Positions 55,174-64,000 of a stretch of 64,000 nt of DNA are shown here, in pieces. Under the pieces are notes generated by a model. The model did not search any database. It had not been told where the DNA came from and was given only the letters and a program-made list of their open reading frames with translations. Every line of letters begins with the position of its first letter. The stretch's first letter is position 1. A program made the translations under genes and the position numbers. Source of the stretch: Chloroflexota bacterium (GTDB lineage Bacteria; Chloroflexota; UBA11872; UBA12225); the NCBI GenBank assembly GCA_030447525.1, contig JAUJOR010000002.1, positions 33,931 through 97,930 on the forward strand, given 5' to 3'.

Positions 55174-55918
55174 TCAGACGGACAGGTGCTCGCGGACGAC
55201 GTCCTGGCCGAGCCCCTCCGGGCTGCCCTGGGAGACGATCTCTCCCTTTTCCATGACATAGCAGTAGTCGGCTATGCCCAGGGCAAAGTCCAGGAACTGC
55301 TCCACCAGCAAGATGGAGACGGAGCGCTGTGCCCGCAGCGACATCAGGAGCTCTTCGATCTGGTCGATAACAGATGGCTGGATTCCCTCGGTGGGCTCGT
55401 CCAGGAGGAGCAGCGACGGACGGCCGATGAGGGCGCGGGCGATGGCCAGCTGTTGCTGTTGGCCCCCGCTGAGCGTCCCGGCCCGGCGCTGCTCCATCGT
55501 GCGCAGGATAGGGAACAGGGCGTACATCTCTTCCACCCGTTCTGCCCCCGGGCCGCGGGCCATGTCGCGCGCGGTCGCCGGCACAGTCGAGCGGGAGGCC
55601 CCGGCCGGCGGCTCGGCTTCCAGGCCCATGAGCACGTTCTCACGCACTGTCAGATAGGGGAAGACGCCCCGTCCCTGCGGCACGTAGGCGATACCGGCGC
55701 GGGCTCGCTCGTGGGTTGGGCACCGGGTCAGGTCCTTGCCATGGAGCCGGATGCTGCCGGCGCGGGCCGGCAACAAGCCCATCACCGTCTTGAGGAGCGT
55801 GGACTTCGCCGTTGCGGCCCATGAGGCAGGCTACCTGTCCCGGCTCGACGCCCAACGTGGCGCTGGACACCACGATGCTTTCGCCGTAGCCGGCCGCGAC
55901 GCCTTCGATCGACAGCAT
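55174..55918 (-). pseudogene. urtE: Urea ABC transporter ATPase UrtE, frameshifted in Walker A
   Basis: The reading starts MLSIEGVAAGYGESIVVSSA and runs to CLMGRNG, then shifts frame near 55806. The rest continues in another frame from MMGLLPARAGSIRLHGKDL through GIAYVPQGRGVFPYLTVREN, the ABC signature TLSGGQQQQLAIARAL and LLLLDEPTEGIQPS to the stop. The expected P-loop GRNGVGKST is missing about 5 bases (GGC-G-AAG where GGC-GTC-GGC-AAG is expected). The downstream frame otherwise looks intact, with no other stops, so this is a fresh lesion, a sequencing/assembly error, or a programmed event. Without Walker A the ATPase cannot work, and the urea transporter would lack one NBD. Confidence 0.85.
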
Positions 55919-55927
55919 TGCTGCTTT

Positions 55928-56719
55928 CTAATTCCCTTCGCTCTCGGGGCGGCTACGCCCCTTGGCGTGGCCCCGCCCGAGGTAGACCTCGATCACGCGC
56001 GGGTCGGCCTGCACCGCCTCTACCGGCCCTTCGGCCAGTAGCTTGCCCATGTGTAACACGGTGACGGTGCTCCCGAACTGTCGCACGAAGGCCATGTCGT
56101 GCTCCACGACGAGGACGGAGCGGTGCTGCGCCGTCCGCTGCAGCAGCTCGCCGGTGCGATCACGCTCGGCGCGCGTCATCCCCGCCACCGGCTCGTCCAA
56201 GAGCAAGAGCTGCAGGTCCTGGACGAGGAGCATGCCGAGCTCGAGCCACTGGCGCTCGCCGTGTGACAGGGCCTCGGCCGGGGCTGCGGCCTTGCCCTCC
56301 AGGCCCACCTCGGCCAAAATGCGCCGGACGTGCGCCGCCCGCTGGTGCTCCAGCGGGCGCAGCAGGCCCCGCAAGCCGTGCCGGAACCCGGCCGCCAGCA
56401 TCAGGTTCTGGGACACCGTCAGGCTGCGGAACACCGCCGGCGTCTGGAACTTGCGCCCCACGCCGAGCCGGACGATCTCCGCCTCGCGCCGGCCCACGAG
56501 ATCGACGTGCCCATCGTAGAAGACATGGCCGGCCGACGGCTTGCTCTTCCCCGTGATGACGTCAAGCAGGGTGGTCTTCCCGGCACCGTTAGGACCGATG
56601 AGGAAGCGCAGCTCGCCGCGACGCATGGAGAAGCGCAGCCCGTCCAGGACGGTGAAGCCGTCGAAGGCGATGCTGACGTCACGGACGTCCAGGATGCTGG
56701 CGCCGAGGCTGGCCTCCAC
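55928..56719 (-). CDS. urtD: Urea ABC transporter ATP-binding protein UrtD
   Basis: A 263-aa ATPase. Walker A GPNGAGKTTLLD at about 42-53, the Q-loop region VGRKFQTPAVFRSLTV, ABC signature LSHGERQWLELGM, Walker B LLLLDEPVAGMTRAE and the switch His in VEHDMAFV. It energises urea import with UrtE. The start is GTG at 56719, 2 bp after the urtC stop; a much longer open frame upstream only reads urtC out of frame. It ends 9 bp before urtE. Confidence 0.93.
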   Translation of the reverse strand: MEASLGASILDVRDVSIAFDGFTVLDGLRFSMRRGELRFLIGPNGAGKTTLLDVITGKSKPSAGHVFYDGHVDLVGRREAEIVRLGVGRKFQTPAVFRSLTVSQNLMLAAGFRHGLRGLLRPLEHQRAAHVRRILAEVGLEGKAAAPAEALSHGERQWLELGMLLVQDLQLLLLDEPVAGMTRAERDRTGELLQRTAQHRSVLVVEHDMAFVRQFGSTVTVLHMGKLLAEGPVEAVQADPRVIEVYLGRGHAKGRSRPESEGN

Positions 56720-56721
56720 GG

Positions 56722-57984
56722 CTAAGCCTCCGCACCTGCGCGCCCGCCCCGCGTCCCGGGGCCGGGCGCCACGCCGGCCACTCCCGAGTGACCGGGGACA
56801 GGCGGGAGGTCCCCCGGGTCGGCAGGGCCCCTCCCGGGGCGAGCTGCCATCTCCTGTCCCGCCGCTGCCTCCCGGCGTCGGGCAAGGAGCGTGGGGAGCG
56901 TCCCTACTACGCCGGCCGGAAAGAGCACCACGACGCCGACGAACAAGGCGCCAAGGACGTACTGCCAGGTATCCGGGAACGACTCGCTCAGCCCGCTCTT
57001 GGCGGCGTTGACCAGGAGGGCGCCCACGACGGCGCCGGCCAGGGTTCCCCGGCCCCCGACGGCCACCCAGATCACCATCTCGATGGAAGGGACGATGCCC
57101 AGCATGGCCGGAGAGATGATCCCTACCTGGGGGACGAAGAGGGCCCCGGCCAGGCCGGCGAGCCCGGCTGAGAGGGCGAAGACCAGCACCTTCACCGTAG
57201 TTACGTTGTAGCCGCAGAAGCGCACCCGGTTCTCGTCGTCCCGGACGGCCAGCAGGAGCTGGCCAAAGCGAGACCCGACCAGGAGGCGGCTGGAGAGGTA
57301 CACGCCCGCCAGCACGGCGGCCGTGATCAGGTAGAGGAACCACTGCGTGCGCACATCTTGCAGGGGGAGCCCCAGCATGGTGGAGAAGTTGGTAATCCCG
57401 TTGGTGCCTCCGGTGTAGGGCTGCTGGCCGACGATCAGAATTGTCAGGATCATGGCCAGGGCCTGGGTGATCAAGGAGAAGTAGACCCCCGTGATGCGGC
57501 TGCGGCAGACCAGGTACCCCAGCACGGCGGCGACGGCCATAGGGGCGACCACGGCCGCGCCGGCGGCGAACAACGGCGAGGCAAAGGGGCGCCAGAATAG
57601 GGGCAGGTCCTTGAGGCCGCTCCAGATCATGAAGTCCGGCAGGGCTTCGCCGGCCCCACGCACCGCTTCCAGCTTGAGGTACATGGCCCAGCAATACGCC
57701 CCTATGCCGAAGAACACCCCATGCCCCAGGCTGAGCATGCCGGTATAGCCCCACAGGAGGTCGAGACCAATGGCCACGATGGCGAAGGCCAGGAACTTGG
57801 CCAGCAGCCCCAACCGGAAGTCGTCCAACACGTTGGGGGCGATCAGGAACAGGAGCGCGCCGCCCCCGACCAGGGGCGCCCAGCGCGCCAGCGCGGTCCT
57901 CCTCCACGGCGTGGCTGAGGGCAGGGCCGAGACGGCTACGCCATTCATCCGATCGGTCGATACGGGAAGCTGATTGTTTGCCAC
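56722..57984 (-). CDS. urtC: Urea ABC transporter permease UrtC
   Basis: A 420-aa LivM-type permease with about nine to ten membrane segments. Family text: [40 protein letters not shown] ([20 protein letters not shown]), [11 protein letters not shown], and the cytoplasmic loop [20 protein letters not shown]. The C-terminal 50 residues are Gly/Pro-rich and atypical. The start is uncertain: GTG at 57984 (15 bp after urtB, GGACGG upstream) is used here; ATG at 57948 or an upstream ATG overlapping urtB are alternatives. Confidence 0.9.
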   Translation of the reverse strand: MANNQLPVSTDRMNGVAVSALPSATPWRRTALARWAPLVGGGALLFLIAPNVLDDFRLGLLAKFLAFAIVAIGLDLLWGYTGMLSLGHGVFFGIGAYCWAMYLKLEAVRGAGEALPDFMIWSGLKDLPLFWRPFASPLFAAGAAVVAPMAVAAVLGYLVCRSRITGVYFSLITQALAMILTILIVGQQPYTGGTNGITNFSTMLGLPLQDVRTQWFLYLITAAVLAGVYLSSRLLVGSRFGQLLLAVRDDENRVRFCGYNVTTVKVLVFALSAGLAGLAGALFVPQVGIISPAMLGIVPSIEMVIWVAVGGRGTLAGAVVGALLVNAAKSGLSESFPDTWQYVLGALFVGVVVLFPAGVVGTLPTLLARRREAAAGQEMAARPGRGPADPGDLPPVPGHSGVAGVAPGPGTRGGRAGAEA

Positions 57985-57998
57985 CGGCCGCCCGTCCT

Positions 57999-58895
57999 TC
58001 AGCGTGAGCGCCAGGCCACGATTCCGGCCGGCCGCCATTGCAGAAAGGCAATCACCAGGGCGAACACGATCACCTTCCCCAGGCTGGCCGTGCTGCCGAA
58101 CTCGAACGCGGTGTTGAAGCCGCCAATAGCCAGGGCCGCCAGGATGGTACCGGGGAGCTGTCCCACGCCCCCCAACACCACCACCATAAAGGCGTCCACG
58201 ATGTAATAGGTGCCCAGCGAAGGGCCGACGGGCCCAAGCAGGGCCAGGGCGCAGCCGGCGATGCCGGCCAAGCCGGAGCCGAGGGCAAAAGTGGTGGCGT
58301 CCACCCGGCGGGTGGCCACGCCCAGGCAGGCGGCCATGTCCCGGTTTTGCATCGCCGCCCGCAGGCGCCGCCCGGCCACGGAGCGGTACAGGTAGACGTA
58401 GATCGCCCCCAGGCAGGCCACCGCCAGACCGAGGATGAACAGGCGGGAGTAGGGGAGGGAGAGGGCCGGCGTCAGGCGTAGGCCCCCCGTAAGCCAGGCT
58501 GGGCTGATTACCTGCACGTTGGGCGCACCGAACAGGCTGCGGGCCAGCTGCTGGAGCATCAACGCCACCCCCCAGGTGGCCAGCAGCGTGTCCAGGGGGC
58601 GCCCGTAGAGCCGGCGGATGAGCAGCACCTCTAGCAGCAGCCCCACGGCCCCCGCCGAGACGAAGGCCAGCACCAGGGCCACCGGGAAGTAGATCCCCGG
58701 GGCGACGCCTCCCCAGAGGTGGGCCAGCGTCACCTGAGAGACGTAGGCACAGTAGGCCCCCACCATGATCAGCTCGCCGTGAGCCATGTTGATGACGCCC
58801 ATAAGGCCGAAGGAGAACGCCAGCCCCAGGGAGACGAGGAGCAAGATAGAGCCGACGCTCAAGCCGTTAAAGGCTTGTAGCAGATAGAGTTCGAT
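57999..58895 (-). CDS. urtB: Urea ABC transporter permease UrtB (apparent AUC start)
   Basis: A 298-aa LivH-type permease. Conserved text begins [20 protein letters not shown], then [20 protein letters not shown] and later [20 protein letters not shown]. UrtB proteins normally start with M-E-L-x-LLQ-x-FNGLS. Here the codon in the Met position is ATC (58893-58895), with GGAGAGGGGGG at ideal spacing. The first canonical start (TTG at 58862) would cut 11 conserved residues. All codons between the urtA stop and this TTG lack ATG/GTG/TTG. I place the start at the ATC. It follows urtA by 21 bp. Confidence 0.85.
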   Translation of the reverse strand: MELYLLQAFNGLSVGSILLLVSLGLAFSFGLMGVINMAHGELIMVGAYCAYVSQVTLAHLWGGVAPGIYFPVALVLAFVSAGAVGLLLEVLLIRRLYGRPLDTLLATWGVALMLQQLARSLFGAPNVQVISPAWLTGGLRLTPALSLPYSRLFILGLAVACLGAIYVYLYRSVAGRRLRAAMQNRDMAACLGVATRRVDATTFALGSGLAGIAGCALALLGPVGPSLGTYYIVDAFMVVVLGGVGQLPGTILAALAIGGFNTAFEFGSTASLGKVIVFALVIAFLQWRPAGIVAWRSR

Positions 58896-58916
58896 GGCGC
58901 CCCCCTCTCCCGGGTC

Positions 58917-60209
58917 CTACTTCTTCTTCAGACTCGCGGCCCAGCTGTACGTCTCCAAGAAAGGATCCGGCTCCACCGGCTTGCCCGTGCTCCAGACTTC
59001 GTCGAACAGGCCATCCGCGCGTACCTTGCCAATGCGCACTGGCTTGGAGATGTGCTGGTTCGTCCCGTGGATCTTGACCGTCCCCTCGGGGGCGGCGAAC
59101 TCGATCCCCTTGGCGGCCTGCTTGACCTTCTCCACGTCTGTGGAGCCGGCCTTTTCCACCGCCCTGCTCCAGAGGTACACCCCGGTATAGGCGGCCTCGA
59201 TTGGGTCGCTGGTTACCCGGTTGGCCCCGAACTTGGCCTTATAAGCCTCGACGAACTTCTTGTTCTCCGGCGTGTCGGTCGTTTGGTAGTAGTTCCAGGA
59301 AGCCAGGTGCCCCACCACGTTGGCCGCGCCGATGCCCCGCACCTCCTCCTCCGCCACGCTGACGGAAAGGGTCTGGATCTTGTCCGGCGTGTTCCCGGCG
59401 TCCTTGAACTGCTTGAAGAAGGCGACGTTGCTATCCCCGTTAAGGGTGTTGAAGACCACGTCCGGCTTGGCGCCCAGGATCTTGGTGATCACGGTGCTGT
59501 AATCGGTATGCCCCAGCGGGGTGTACTCCTCGCCGGCCAGGGCGCCGCCCTGCGCGCCCAGCTGTAGCTTGATGATCTCGTTGGCCGTGCGTGGGAAGAC
59601 ATAGTCCGAGCCGAGCAGGAACAACCGCTTCCGCCCCTCCCGGATCAGGTACTCCACTGCCGGCACGATCTGCTGGTTGGGCGCGGCCCCGGTGTAGAAG
59701 ATGTAGGGTGAGGCCTCCAGGCCCTCGTATTGCACCGGGTACCACAGCAGGGCCTTGAGCGACTCGAATACCGGTAGCACCGCCTTGCGGCTGGCGGAGG
59801 TCCAGCAGCCGAAGACCGTTGCTACCCTGTCGCTCTGGATCAGCTTCTTGGCCTTTTCAGAGAACGTCGGCCAGTCCGAGGCGCCATCCTCGATCACCGG
59901 CTCGAGTCGCCGCTTCATCACCCCGCCGGCCTTGTTGATCTCCTCGATGGCCAGCAGCTCGGCGTCTCGCACGGACTTCTCGCTGATGGCCATCGTCCCA
60001 CTCAAGGAGTGCAGGATGCCCACCTTGATCGCGTCACCGGCGCCCCCGCCCGAAGGGGCTGTACCCGCGGTACGGGATTCCGGGCCGCAGGCCGCCAGGA
60101 CACCGGCCCCGGCCACCGCCGTGAGCAAGCCCCCCAGCAGGCCCTTGCGCGTCATCCCATTGAGCGGCACCCCCGGCCGGGCGCCCAGACTACCCTTGTT
60201 AACCCTCAC
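58917..60209 (-). CDS. urtA: Urea ABC transporter substrate-binding protein UrtA, lipoprotein
   Basis: A 430-aa periplasmic-type binding protein (Leu/Ile/Val-binding fold, urea branch). The signal peptide [20 protein letters not shown] leads to lipobox Cys (VLAAC). Urea-family hallmarks are [38 protein letters not shown] ([20 protein letters not shown]), [12 protein letters not shown] and [19 protein letters not shown] at 60209 follows AGGAGGGG at 9 nt. It heads the urt operon; the 262-bp region upstream (60210-60471) should contain its promoter, but I saw no clear NtrC or other site there. Confidence 0.95.
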   Translation of the reverse strand: MRVNKGSLGARPGVPLNGMTRKGLLGGLLTAVAGAGVLAACGPESRTAGTAPSGGGAGDAIKVGILHSLSGTMAISEKSVRDAELLAIEEINKAGGVMKRRLEPVIEDGASDWPTFSEKAKKLIQSDRVATVFGCWTSASRKAVLPVFESLKALLWYPVQYEGLEASPYIFYTGAAPNQQIVPAVEYLIREGRKRLFLLGSDYVFPRTANEIIKLQLGAQGGALAGEEYTPLGHTDYSTVITKILGAKPDVVFNTLNGDSNVAFFKQFKDAGNTPDKIQTLSVSVAEEEVRGIGAANVVGHLASWNYYQTTDTPENKKFVEAYKAKFGANRVTSDPIEAAYTGVYLWSRAVEKAGSTDVEKVKQAAKGIEFAAPEGTVKIHGTNQHISKPVRIGKVRADGLFDEVWSTGKPVEPDPFLETYSWAASLKKK

Positions 60210-60471
60210 TCCACTTCCCCTCCTGGCGCAGACACAACGCAGCTCCACTCGCACGGCGCAAGACGTGCCGACCTGTGGACAGGCGCGCCTTAGAGGCGTC
60301 CCGCGCCGCTGGTCCCACGGGCCTGCCACTCGCCGGCCGTTCGGACTCTACGCACTCCTGCCGGGCCGGGCATTAGGCAGCTGGCCCAGAGTCGTCGCCG
60401 GGATATTGGGCGCGGAGTACAAGAGCGCCGGCGCCCGCTGGCCGTCGCGGGTGAAGGGACGGGGGTGGGGA

Positions 60472-62298
60472 TCAGCAGCCTGCCGGCGGGTTGGGCGTGA
60501 GCGTCGCCGTGGCCGCTATCGGAGAAGGTGTCCCGGGCGCCGGTGAGACGATAAAGCAGAGCGGACCCGGTGGTTCGCTGACGGCGCCGTCGGCGCGTAC
60601 GATGGAGACGCGCACCGTGCGGGGCGTGTCCAGCTGCGACGGGACGCTGACCAGGATGGACGTGTCTGACCAGAGTTGAATGGGGGCGGTGTAGTTCCCG
60701 AAGAGGACATTCCCGGTGGAGCTGCCGAAACCGCTGCCGCGGATCAGGACATTGCTATCCCGGGGCCCGTAGAAGGGATCCAGGGCGCCGCCCGGGACCA
60801 CCGTCGGACGCGCCGAAGTAGGCGAGGGCGTAATCGTCGGGGATGGCGTTGGTGAGAGCGTTGGCGTGGCGGTGGTTTGGGTGGCCGTCGCCGTGGGGGT
60901 GGTGTAGGGGTTGAAGCCGACGGCATTGCTGATAGTGCCGTCCGGCCGGCGCACGCGTACCGTCCCGTCCACCGCCCCCTCGGGGACAGTAACGACGATG
61001 TTGCTATCGCTCCACACCTGAGGGGTGGCCAGCTTGCCGGTGAACAGCACCTGGCCCGGCTGGTCGCCAAAGTAGCGCCCGCGGATGACGATATCCTGGC
61101 CGGCGGCCGCTCCGCCCGGCTCGGTGCCCTGAACGAAGGGGCGCTCCGGGATGGGGGTGGGGGTCAGGCTCGGCGTGGGCTGCAGTGACACCGAGGTCGA
61201 AAGCGGGGGGAATGCGGCGGTGGGGGTGAGGAAGCCAGGCATTGGTGGCTGGAAGGCCGGGGGGGAAGGACGCACCGGGGGCAGCGGGCCGCTCGATGGC
61301 GGCGTCATAGCCAGGGGCGTCGGCGCCAGGGGCCACCCGGTGGCCCCGCCGTCCTCGCGCTCGAACGCCAGCGTCAAGTCAGTGTCCGGGAGCTCCGCGG
61401 GTCGGGCGATCCAGCCGCTGGATCCCGGCCGGTACTGTAGGAAGAAGCGCCCGCCTTGGGCCTGCGTCGCCAGCTCCTGGGGAAGCTCGGCGCCGGTCAT
61501 GATTGCCTTGAGGAAGTCCGCCGTCAGTAGGGGCCGGGTCAGGCCGGTAGCGGACTCGTGCTGCAACACGGCGCGCTGAAAGCGCTGCAGAACGAACCCG
61601 GCGTTCCGGGAGTCCGGCGCCGCCGGGGAGATGGGGAAGCCGAAGATCTCCAGTCCCACCAGGCTCTGGCGGATGGGGTCAGTCTCCCCGCCGGCAACTC
61701 CCGGCTGCAGAAAGGCATCCAGAAAGCCCACCGGCTGTTCGAGCCAGGTGTTGGGGACGACCTCGGCAACGGCAATAGCTATCAGCGAGCCATAGTCCGG
61801 CGCGCCCGGCGCCGGCGCCAGCTCGGTAAACGATGACGCCACCGCCGGCACTACCACCGTCCCAAAGTCCGAATAGGGCATGAAGTCCTCGTCCAGGATG
61901 TTGAGCAGTCCCACCCCGGTGGGGAGCTGCTGCATCACGTGGCGCTGGAAAAACTGGACGCGGGTGCCTAGGAGCGTGAACGGCCGGGACGTGGGATAAC
62001 CAAACGTAGCCAGTCCGCCGCGGGCGGCGAAGTAGTCGGCAAACGGGTCACCCGGCGCACCGAGGCGAAAACCCGTCTCGGAGTAGAGCCGGCCAGCCCC
62101 GGGCAGACTCTGGCTCGGCGGGTACGGGAGCGGCGAGCCGGCAGTAGGCAGGGGCCAGAGTAGCCCGGCCAGCATCAAGGCGCACGCCGGCAGGAAGACG
62201 AGGATTCGGCGCCGGGCGCCACGCCCCGGCCGCGCGGGCAGACCAGGCTGGATGCCGGCCAGTACCCAGTGAGCCAGCCTACTGAGTGCCACAGCCAT
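60472..62298 (-). CDS. Exported protein with two IPT/TIG domains
   Basis: A 608-aa protein. An N-terminal signal/anchor (RILVFLPACALMLAGLLWPL) precedes a region with FADYFAARGGLATFGYPTSR, a motif recurrent in Chloroflexota surface proteins, and VQFFQRHVMQ. A Thr/Pro-rich linker follows, then two IPT/TIG-like domains, each with GxDIVIRGRYFG / DSNVLIRGSGFG, VLFTGKL / VLFGNYT and WSDSNIVVTVP / WSDTSILVSVP. They are separated by a Thr/Pro-rich stretch. It ends in a Pro/Thr tail with one Cys. Likely surface-located, ligand unknown. ATG at 62298 follows GGAG; a longer start overlaps an 8-bp repeat. It is independent of urtA (262 bp gap). Confidence 0.8.
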   Translation of the reverse strand: MAVALSRLAHWVLAGIQPGLPARPGRGARRRILVFLPACALMLAGLLWPLPTAGSPLPYPPSQSLPGAGRLYSETGFRLGAPGDPFADYFAARGGLATFGYPTSRPFTLLGTRVQFFQRHVMQQLPTGVGLLNILDEDFMPYSDFGTVVVPAVASSFTELAPAPGAPDYGSLIAIAVAEVVPNTWLEQPVGFLDAFLQPGVAGGETDPIRQSLVGLEIFGFPISPAAPDSRNAGFVLQRFQRAVLQHESATGLTRPLLTADFLKAIMTGAELPQELATQAQGGRFFLQYRPGSSGWIARPAELPDTDLTLAFEREDGGATGWPLAPTPLAMTPPSSGPLPPVRPSPPAFQPPMPGFLTPTAAFPPLSTSVSLQPTPSLTPTPIPERPFVQGTEPGGAAAGQDIVIRGRYFGDQPGQVLFTGKLATPQVWSDSNIVVTVPEGAVDGTVRVRRPDGTISNAVGFNPYTTPTATATQTTATPTLSPTPSPTITPSPTSARPTVVPGGALDPFYGPRDSNVLIRGSGFGSSTGNVLFGNYTAPIQLWSDTSILVSVPSQLDTPRTVRVSIVRADGAVSEPPGPLCFIVSPAPGTPSPIAATATLTPNPPAGC

Positions 62299-62348
62299 CA
62301 CCCCGCACTCCACCCCCGGCAAGCCTGGCCATGCCCGTACTCCCCCTC

Positions 62349-62388
62349 CGTCGCTACGTCGCTTCGTCGCTACGTCGCTACGTCGCTT
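62349..62388. repeat. 8-bp tandem repeat, 5 copies
   Basis: Five units of CGTCGCTA or CGTCGCTT in a row upstream of the IPT-domain gene start. Because 8 is not a multiple of 3, copy-number change would shift any frame through it. Confidence 0.9.
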
Positions 62389-62494
62389 CATTGGTGATCA
62401 GAGATCGTCATCACCGCATGCTTCTGCACAACGTACGCCGACTCCGTGCCGGCCGACTTCTACGTAGCCCCCTTGGGACCATACCCCACGTGGC

Positions 62495-63397
62495 ATGTCG
62501 CCGGCTGAGCCCCCGCTGGGGCACGACATAGCCGCTACGCTTACTGCTGTGGGCCAGGCAACGCCAGACGATGGGGACGACGTCAGCTCGGTACAGTCTG
62601 CCGCGGCGGGCGCCGCGGCGCTTGTGGGGCAGACGGGGGCGGCCACCGATGCCGCCCCGGTGCGGCGCGTCCTCTACTGTATCTCCGGCGCCTGGACGGA
62701 CGCCTGGTACGACGATCCCGGCTGCTGGTCGCAGTGGTGCTGCGCCTTTCTGGGGTGGACGTCGCCGGCATGGGAAACGTTCTACGCTCGCTGGCAGACG
62801 GCCTCTTCATCCCGGCGCGAGCGCCTGATGGCCACTACCGGTCTGCGCTTCTTCGACTGGGCCCGCGTCCCTGGGGGCTCAACGCGTGGCTCCAGCCGCG
62901 CCGCTGCCATTGCTATCGCCGAGGATCTGGCGGCCCTACCCGACGGGGCCGACGTCACCCTCCTGGGTCATAGCAAGGGGGGCCATGCCGTCAAGCACCT
63001 GCTGGCCATGGGCTGGGGGCGCGGCCGCCCCGGCGAGGGCGGTGGCGGGCGCGTGGGGCGGGCGGTGCTCATCGATGCCCCGCTAGACTGGGTGCGGGAG
63101 ATGGCCTGCCGGCTGATGGGCCTGGGGATAGCGCCGTGCCGGCTTGACCCGCAGGCCAGTACCGTCCCCTGCGTCACGATCAACAATTGGCTGGATCCTT
63201 CCGGCGGCCGGCTGCCGGGGGTCCGCAACTACCAAACGCTGGTGTGGCAGGATTACCTGTACCCTTTCCCGCCGCACGGTATGAAAGGGTTCCTCGCCGA
63301 ACGCGTCCTGGGGGACCTCGGGGCCCTGCCCGCTGGTGAGACGATGGGCATTCAGCCCCGGGGCATCCAGCGCCAGGATCTGCCGCACCGGGCATAG
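62495..63397 (+). CDS. Alpha/beta-hydrolase-like protein (GHSKG elbow)
   Basis: A 300-aa protein not assigned to a specific family. Residues 1-55 are low complexity. The core shows RVLYCISGAWTDAWYDD, then the nucleophile elbow VTLLGHSKGGHAVKHLLAMG (GxSxG form, about 155-165), as in lipases and triacylglycerol-hydrolase-like enzymes. A Cys-rich short stretch (DDPGCWSQWCCAF) is unusual. Candidate Asp/His for the triad are in VLIDAPLDW and FPPHGMKG. No signal peptide. It ends 11 bp before the M20 peptidase gene, and both read the same way. Confidence 0.6.
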   Translation: MSPAEPPLGHDIAATLTAVGQATPDDGDDVSSVQSAAAGAAALVGQTGAATDAAPVRRVLYCISGAWTDAWYDDPGCWSQWCCAFLGWTSPAWETFYARWQTASSSRRERLMATTGLRFFDWARVPGGSTRGSSRAAAIAIAEDLAALPDGADVTLLGHSKGGHAVKHLLAMGWGRGRPGEGGGGRVGRAVLIDAPLDWVREMACRLMGLGIAPCRLDPQASTVPCVTINNWLDPSGGRLPGVRNYQTLVWQDYLYPFPPHGMKGFLAERVLGDLGALPAGETMGIQPRGIQRQDLPHRA

Positions 63398-63408
63398 GGG
63401 GCACGAAC

Positions 63409-64000
63409 GTGGACCAGGCGGCGCCGGCGGCAGGTGCTGTGCCGCCAGGGCTAGATCGACTGCTGGACGATGTAGACGCGGCGCAACAGGAGCTGGCCGA
63501 GCTTTTGGCGGCCCTGGTGCGCTTCCCCACCGTCAACTTTGGCGCCGGCCATCCCGGACGGGATGCTGTGCCTAACGGCAACGAGACCCCCTGCGCCAGC
63601 TACCTCCGCGACCGGCTGCTGGCCGAGGGCGTCCCGGCGGCGGTGCACGAGTCCGCCCCGAGTCGAGGCAACCTTATCGCCAGGTTATCCGCAGCTGGCC
63701 GTCCACAATGGCCGCCGGACCGGCCCCTGTCCTCTCCCAGCCTGCTGTTCATGGCGCACCTGGACGTCGTCCCGGTCGAGGATCCCGAGCGCTGGCCTTA
63801 TCCGCCCTTCGAAGGGCGGATCGCCAACGGGCTGGTCCACGGCCGGGGGAGTCACGACGCCAAGTCGTTGGCGGCCTGCGAGGCCCTGGTGTTGCTCCTC
63901 CTGCGGCGCCGGGGGGTACGCCTGGGTGGCGACCTGGCCTTTCTGGCGACGGCCGACGAAGAGTCAGGCGGTCGTTTCGGCGCCGGGTGGCTGGCTACCC
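63409..64000 (+). CDS. M20-family metallopeptidase, 5' part (runs off window)
   Basis: A partial frame of 197 codons from GTG at 63409, open to the window end. It shows the M20/ArgE/DapE pattern: an N-terminal helix region, FPTVNFGAG, LLFMAHLDVVPVEDPERWPY with the first metal His, GLVHGRGSHDAKSLAACEAL with the metal Asp, and ATADEESGGRFGAGWL with catalytic and metal Glu. Family members are zinc aminoacylases or dipeptidases. A GGGGG ribosome site precedes the GTG. The C-terminal lid domain and the rest of the catalytic domain lie beyond the window. Confidence 0.88.
   Translation, partial: MDQAAPAAGAVPPGLDRLLDDVDAAQQELAELLAALVRFPTVNFGAGHPGRDAVPNGNETPCASYLRDRLLAEGVPAAVHESAPSRGNLIARLSAAGRPQWPPDRPLSSPSLLFMAHLDVVPVEDPERWPYPPFEGRIANGLVHGRGSHDAKSLAACEALVLLLLRRRGVRLGGDLAFLATADEESGGRFGAGWLAT

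Noticed and set aside
55928..58051. Single 707-aa protein covering urtD and the region upstream
   Set aside because: The upstream 440 codons are an out-of-frame reading of urtC; only the last 263 codons are UrtD.

Overview
The window is a GC-rich, densely packed bacterial chromosome segment. I infer a Chloroflexota member (Thermomicrobia-like or a related uncultured class). The reasons are several Tat-type, lipobox-bearing solute-binding proteins, an F420-type LLM oxidoreductase, the 'FxxYFxxxGGLxxFGYPxS' segment in the 60.5-62.3 kb protein (a recurrent Chloroflexota motif), frequent GTG starts, and a DEDDh exonuclease/GIY-YIG fusion. No rRNA, tRNA, transposase, phage gene or CRISPR array was seen.

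Layout. 0-2.6 kb: a 30-bp tandem repeat at the window edge, an exonuclease/UvrC-like nuclease and a small membrane protein. 2.7-18.2 kb: a metabolic block with two orphan sugar-type binding proteins, an enolase-superfamily enzyme, cytochrome bd oxidase (cydAB), two aldo/keto reductases, dihydroxy-acid dehydratase (ilvD), a fluoride channel (crcB), two divergent mannonate-dehydratase-like genes and a DUF1802 protein. 18.4-21 kb: a LysR regulator translationally coupled to a third binding protein. 21.2-26.9 kb: assimilatory sulfate reduction, with a fused APS kinase/ATP sulfurylase, siroheme sulfite/nitrite reductase, an Fe-S APS reductase and two unrecognised small genes. 26.9-33.9 kb: LLM oxidoreductase, a DUF1611 + class III aminotransferase pair, proC, a thioesterase, a CYTH protein and an extended SDR. 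34-37.4 kb: comEA-comEC.

37.6-47.6 kb is the most interesting block: an eight-gene, tightly coupled chemosensory operon (cheW-cheR/TPR-cheW-mcp-cheA/REC-cheB-Hpt/pseudoREC-REC/PP2C). Its core gene order resembles the Wsp surface-sensing system, but a REC-SpoIIE-type phosphatase stands where WspR's GGDEF domain would be. No flagellar gene or free-standing CheY is nearby. I read it as a chemosensory array wired to a phosphatase, possibly a partner-switching output. An unusually AT-rich promoter region precedes it.

48-60.2 kb: a LURP-one-like protein, then a complete urease cluster (ureABC, an unknown 120-aa gene, ureE, F, G, D) preceded by the urea ABC transporter urtABCDE, all on the minus strand. 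urtE has a frameshift exactly at the Walker A motif, and urtB has no canonical start codon where conservation begins. 60.5-64 kb: an exported two-IPT-domain protein, an alpha/beta-hydrolase-like protein and the 5' part of an M20 peptidase.

A recurring feature is short tandem or near-tandem duplication (8-30 bp, often multiples of 15), both inside genes (cydA, the CYTH gene) and beside stop codons (ureD, comEC, the REC-PP2C gene). Several compact GC-rich hairpins overlap stop codons; none has a T-tract.
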